From JANWYT01 sp034437555 (GTDB lineage Bacteria > Chloroflexota > Anaerolineae > Aggregatilineales > Phototrophicaceae): a DNA stretch of 64,000 nucleotides. The translations under genes were made by a program, and so were the position numbers. Of the stretch, positions 60,308 through 64,000 are shown piece after piece (position 1 is the stretch's first letter; every line of letters begins with the position of its first letter). The notes beneath the pieces were generated by a model. That model worked only from the letters and a program-made list of their open reading frames with translations, did no database searches and was not told the DNA's origin. The stretch lies in assembly GCA_034437555.1 (NCBI GenBank), contig DAOTTQ010000030.1, positions 62,001 to 126,000 on the forward strand, written 5' to 3'.

Positions 60308-62446
60308 TTAGTCGGTCTCACCCATCACTCGCTTTACGGTGTGATGAGTGCGGAACAAGCTGTATTGCCCTGTTCTGCCAGGCAAGGGATTTAGCACGTT
60401 TTCGGTTTCCATAATGGACAACCAAAGGGGAACATCCCACTCGGCTTCTGGGGCATGTGTCTTTACAAAAGACACGCCAATTGCTGCATTCATCTCATAT
60501 AAGCGCACCAGTAAGCGAATAAACTCATCACGCAAAACCAGCACTTCTTGGGCAAAGGGCGTATGGTTGTTTAGGCTAATGCCCTTTGTTAGAAAAGAGC
60601 TTTGGGGGTTTTCGTGTTCCGAAACCAGAACGATACCATTGGCATCCAAATACTCTACTGCACGCTGAAACGACATGCTGGCATCATACGGGCGCAACCG
60701 CTTGTGAAGGCTTCCTAAAGGACACCATGCAAAGTTTCTAAAGCTAGTAAACTGCTCTACACTAACCACCACGCGCACAGTCATCTCATAGGCATATTTG
60801 TCTATTTGCTGAAGCACAGACGGGGGCATATCAATCCACGAGTCCACTTGTGGGGGGTCGGGCATGTTATACAGGTCATCTCTTAGCATCAGGCGCGGTG
60901 CTTGCTCTAGGTCATCGGGGACGCTAATAACAGGCACAAGGTCATCGGGGTTATGACGATGGGGGATAAGGTCACGCTTTAGCAATTGTTCGCGTACTAG
61001 CGCATCCACCCAATGAGAGCGCCATTGGTCATCCATGTTCATGCCGGGTCGCGAAATTTCGCGCTCCATTTCCAGCCCCTTTAGCAAGAAGCCGTAGTTC
61101 ACATACTGCCATTGGCGCACTTTAAGCGTATTTGCCACACGGCGCACCATCGCTTCGATGATAGCGCGTGTTTTGTCCACAATGGGATGAACAGGGTTTA
61201 GCTCTATCATTTCGGCGTTCACTTGGCGCAACACGCTCATTGAAATACACTGGCTTACCAAGTCATCACCCAGTTCTTGGGTGGTTACAACGCCCACTTG
61301 GCGCAATTGCTCAATGAGGTCTTGGGTTCGTAATTGGTGCGCCTGTTGCCTAGAAGCAACGCGCTCAAACTGGATGACCACACTCGCCCACAAGGACGGC
61401 AAAAATTCCTCGCCTGTGTCCTCTGGCACGCTCGATTTTAGCAAGGATTGATGCGTGCGTAGCTCGGTAAAATCTTCAATGTATTCCAGCGTCACCGAAG
61501 GGTGATTGATAAGCTGACGGCTAATGCTACCGTGTACGCCCCAAATCACCACGCTCTTACCGCGCTGAATAATTGAGTTCACCACTTGGTTAAAGTCGCG
61601 GTCACCACTCACTAAAATATAAATGTCTGCGGCTTCTTGGTGCGTGACATCCGTTAAAATGTCACGGGCAATGCGAATGTCTGCGCTATTTTTGCCCGGC
61701 AAGTTGTACACGGGGTCGATATTCGCCATCATCATCCGTGAGGGGGCTTCATCGCCAATTTCACGCCCGTTATTATCTACCAGCGGGGGAAGTGTGCCAC
61801 GTTGTCCCCATGGGGCATACGCCGACATTTTTATCACTTGCCCATAAGCGCGCGCCTGCATAACAAAGCGTTCTATTAGATGGTCGATATTTAGCATATA
61901 GCCGTTTTCAGACAGGCTAATGGCAATGTTCTCAAAATCAATATACACCGCGACATTGTTGCTTTTAATGCCTAGCAACGTTTCTAGCGGTTGAAAGATA
62001 ATCTCATCAGCAAAGGGCGTGCCTTTTAGCACATCTTCACTACCCCACACCCTAATTCTAGCGGTGCGCGTAAGTTTAATGCGCGTGGCTAACGGCAATA
62101 GGTCTGTGCTGGTGGTGGCTAGAATGAGTTCATCAATGGGTTCGGGGTCAAACGAAAAATAGTGAATGTAGGTCGCATCTGCAATCGCCGCCCGTTCTGT
62201 TAGATTAAGGGTGTCATATCCCATCATCTTAAACATGGCTTCGGGGTGAGGTTTGCCAGGCTGTGCGCGATACTGTGACCAATTAGCAATAGCAACTGCT
62301 TTTAGCTTTTCAACGCTAGGCAAGCCAGCAGCAAGGGCTGCGCCACCACGCAATCCAAGTGCGAACTCTTGCAAATCGACATTCATATTTTTTGACTTAA
62401 AGCGTTGAACGAGGTCGTCCACATCAACAATTAAATAAGCAGCCAT
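60308..62446 (-). CDS. NYN-domain protein with a second, degenerate NYN-like region
   Basis: A 712-residue protein. A clear NYN (PIN-like nuclease) domain lies at about 165-320, with VAVYIDFENIAIS, ADIRIARDILTDV and YILVSGDRDFNQVV, which carry the acidic active-site residues. A preceding region (1-160) repeats the pattern more weakly, with YLIVDVDDLV and ATTSTDLLPLA. The C-terminal half has winged-helix-like stretches. It probably degrades or senses RNA, consistent with nearby pnp, rpsO and S1 genes. No partner is evident. Confidence 0.85.
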   Translation of the reverse strand: MAAYLIVDVDDLVQRFKSKNMNVDLQEFALGLRGGAALAAGLPSVEKLKAVAIANWSQYRAQPGKPHPEAMFKMMGYDTLNLTERAAIADATYIHYFSFDPEPIDELILATTSTDLLPLATRIKLTRTARIRVWGSEDVLKGTPFADEIIFQPLETLLGIKSNNVAVYIDFENIAISLSENGYMLNIDHLIERFVMQARAYGQVIKMSAYAPWGQRGTLPPLVDNNGREIGDEAPSRMMMANIDPVYNLPGKNSADIRIARDILTDVTHQEAADIYILVSGDRDFNQVVNSIIQRGKSVVIWGVHGSISRQLINHPSVTLEYIEDFTELRTHQSLLKSSVPEDTGEEFLPSLWASVVIQFERVASRQQAHQLRTQDLIEQLRQVGVVTTQELGDDLVSQCISMSVLRQVNAEMIELNPVHPIVDKTRAIIEAMVRRVANTLKVRQWQYVNYGFLLKGLEMEREISRPGMNMDDQWRSHWVDALVREQLLKRDLIPHRHNPDDLVPVISVPDDLEQAPRLMLRDDLYNMPDPPQVDSWIDMPPSVLQQIDKYAYEMTVRVVVSVEQFTSFRNFAWCPLGSLHKRLRPYDASMSFQRAVEYLDANGIVLVSEHENPQSSFLTKGISLNNHTPFAQEVLVLRDEFIRLLVRLYEMNAAIGVSFVKTHAPEAEWDVPLWLSIMETENVLNPLPGRTGQYSLFRTHHTVKRVMGETD

Positions 62447-62661
62447 TTTATTTCCTAAAAAAGTGTATTTAAGTTACACGCAGTCTCAACCGCCACGCAT
62501 TAACCTCAATACAACATTGTACACCAACTGGTAAAATTCAGAATGATAACTTTGCACTAAAAAACATACACTAATTCGTGAATTGTAGCACAAACAACAT
62601 TAAATGTGTGTTATGAAATGCGTGCATTTGGGAGAATTTCGAAAATTGGGAGCGATTGCAT

Positions 62662-62687
62662 GGGGGAGAATGATAGCCATTCCCCCC
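62662..62687 (-). terminator. Weak hairpin after proS
   Basis: A stem GGGGGAATG/CATTCTCCCCC with a 2-base bulge, 14 bases after the proS stop. There is no following T-run, so a terminator role is uncertain. Confidence 0.35.
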
Positions 62688-62700
62688 AAAAAGTGCGTTT

Positions 62701-64000
62701 TTAATAGGCTTTAGCAAAAAGTGCCACTTTACCGCCACTTTTGCCTGTTAAGAAGCATTGTCCCTCATCACCAATAGCATCAAGGGGCAAACAGCGAATG
62801 GTTGCGCCAGTTTGTTCTTTAATGGTGCGTTCTTCGGCATCACTACCCGCCCAATACACCCGCGCCCAACCACTGGTTTCAATCACTTGCTTAAACTCAT
62901 CCATGTTCTTTACATTGTGGATGTTTGAGTCTCTAAATTGGGTCGCATCATCTAGCAAGTTTTGTTGTACCGCCACCAGCAAATCTTTAACAGCTTGTAC
63001 AATGCCATCTTGTGAGACAAATTGCTTGCCCTCTTTGCCCATATCGCGCCTTGCAAGAACGGCGTTATTTTTGTCTAGGTCACGGGGTCCAATCTCTAAA
63101 CGCACAGGCACACCGCGCATTTCCCAGTCGTTATACTTAAAGCCGGGCGTTTCATCACGGTTATCCAGATGTACGCGAATGCCTTCGGCACGCAGTTCTG
63201 CCACAATGCGGTTTAGCACGTGCAATACGCGCTCACGTTCGGTTTCATTTTTATACACAGGAATCGCCACCACCTGAATGGGCGCAAGGCGTGGGGGCAG
63301 GCGCAAGCCCACATCATCACCATGTGCCATAATAACCGCGCCCACCATGCGCGTACTCATACCCCATGAGGTTGTCCAGCAGTATTCTTGTTGGTTATCA
63401 CGGGTAAGATATTTAATCTCAAACGCCTTCGCAAAGTTTTGTCCCAAATTATGGCTTGTGCCACTTTGCAGGGCTTTGGTATCGCGCATCATGGCTTCTA
63501 TGGTGTAGGTGCGAAGTGCGCCCGCAAAACGTTCATTGTTGCTCTTTTGCCCCTTAATGACGGGGATTGCCGCTTCGTTAATGGCAACATCAGCATACAC
63601 ATCCAGCATTTGTAGCGTTTCGGCTTCGGCTTCGTCATGAGTGGCGTGTGCCGTATGCCCTTCTTGCCAAAGAAACTCACTGGTGCGTAAGAAGGGGCGC
63701 GTCCGTAGTTCCCAACGCACCACATTTGCCCATTGGTTAATCAGCAGGGGCAAGTCACGATAGGACTGTATCCACTCGCTAAAGGCTTCGCCAATGACGG
63801 TTTCGCTGGTGGGACGCACAACAAGCCGTTCTGCTAGCTCTTGCCCGCCCGCAATCGTGACAATTGCCAGTTCGGGGCTAAAGCCCTCAACATGCTCGGC
63901 TTCACGTTTTAAGTAGCTTTCGGGAATAAATAAGGGGAAGTAGGCATTCTGATGCCCTGTCGCCTTAAAGCGTCTGTCTAAGTTATTCCGCAAGCTATCC
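62701..64000 (-). CDS. proS: Prolyl-tRNA synthetase (C-terminal part; start beyond the window)
   Basis: At least 433 codons of class II prolyl-tRNA synthetase, lacking the first 50 or so residues. The core is RFKATGHQNAYFPLFIPES, then VVRPTSETVIGEAF and RTSEFLWQEGHTAHAT as motif 2. Motif 3 appears as SWGMSTRMVGAVIMAHGDDVGL. The protein then runs through an anticodon-binding domain and a short zinc-like tail. It is the short archaeal/eukaryote-like form, which lacks the Ala-editing insertion. Intergenic space toward the NYN gene holds only the weak hairpin. Confidence 0.95.
   Translation of the reverse strand, partial: DSLRNNLDRRFKATGHQNAYFPLFIPESYLKREAEHVEGFSPELAIVTIAGGQELAERLVVRPTSETVIGEAFSEWIQSYRDLPLLINQWANVVRWELRTRPFLRTSEFLWQEGHTAHATHDEAEAETLQMLDVYADVAINEAAIPVIKGQKSNNERFAGALRTYTIEAMMRDTKALQSGTSHNLGQNFAKAFEIKYLTRDNQQEYCWTTSWGMSTRMVGAVIMAHGDDVGLRLPPRLAPIQVVAIPVYKNETERERVLHVLNRIVAELRAEGIRVHLDNRDETPGFKYNDWEMRGVPVRLEIGPRDLDKNNAVLARRDMGKEGKQFVSQDGIVQAVKDLLVAVQQNLLDDATQFRDSNIHNVKNMDEFKQVIETSGWARVYWAGSDAEERTIKEQTGATIRCLPLDAIGDEGQCFLTGKSGGKVALFAKAY

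Noticed and set aside
62447..62661. A/T-rich gap between the NYN gene and proS
   Set aside because: No open frame of note and no tRNA-like fold.

Overview
The window reads as a chromosomal segment of a bacterium of roughly balanced base composition, most likely a member of Chloroflexota (Anaerolineae-like). This is inferred from the combination of a two-polypeptide methylmalonyl-CoA mutase with MeaB, a very large membrane/GAF histidine kinase, LysM/glycosidase, WD40 and SH3 secreted proteins, the ProS type, and the hrcA-grpE-dnaK-dnaJ order. No rRNA, tRNA, insertion sequence, prophage or CRISPR array was seen. Coding density is high, and several convergent neighbours share interlocked stop codons.

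Layout. 1-2.1 kb (minus): mcmA2-meaB-prs. 2.3-6.4 kb: a 1382-residue sensor kinase. 6.4-11.9 kb: YbaK, an SDR, small unknowns, secreted proteins and DUF58. 12-14.5 kb: xpt, a membrane protein and a GT39/DUF2142-like transferase. 14.56-14.96 kb: remains of a DUF433/DUF5615 toxin-antitoxin pair. 15-25.6 kb: envelope and signalling genes (LCP, HtrA-like protease, Ser/Thr kinase, HExxH protein, LysM glycosidase, WD40 lipoprotein) with coaBC and rsgA. 25.7-30 kb: TetR, MBL hydrolase, DUF4230 and a glycosyltransferase. 29.8-30.5 kb: a VapBC-like pair with a frameshifted toxin. 30.4-37.1 kb: a methyltransferase, a DinB-epimerase fusion, acyl-CoA dehydrogenase, MDR oxidoreductase, a CYTH protein and the large methylmalonyl-CoA mutase subunit. 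37.4-39.5 kb: a restriction-modification module whose nuclease is split at an A8 run. 39.5-50 kb: queG, trx, the hrcA-grpE-dnaK-dnaJ-prmA heat-shock cluster, a methyltransferase, an MFS transporter and a ubiE/menG gene. 50-64 kb: an RNA and translation region with infA, rpsU, two S1-domain paralogues, a PRTase, methyltransferases, pnp, rpsO, a tandem-NYN protein and proS (partial).

How the genes work together. The mutase catalytic subunit, its B12 subunit, the MeaB chaperone and a probable epimerase lie within 37 kb and could carry propionyl/methylmalonyl-CoA to succinyl-CoA; the acyl-CoA dehydrogenase fits the same carbon flow. The 50-64 kb block supplies RNA binding, RNA decay and translation initiation.

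The most notable observations are three independent single-base (-1) frameshifts. They fall only in toxin-antitoxin and restriction genes, never in the roughly fifty apparent core genes. Others are an unusual DinB-methylmalonyl-CoA epimerase fusion, a long structured hairpin in the pnp leader, low-complexity tails on two RNA-binding proteins, and five exported proteins whose predicted mature ends all start Gln-Thr. I do not see a clear new multi-gene system; the A8-tract restriction enzyme and the DinB-epimerase fusion are the best leads.
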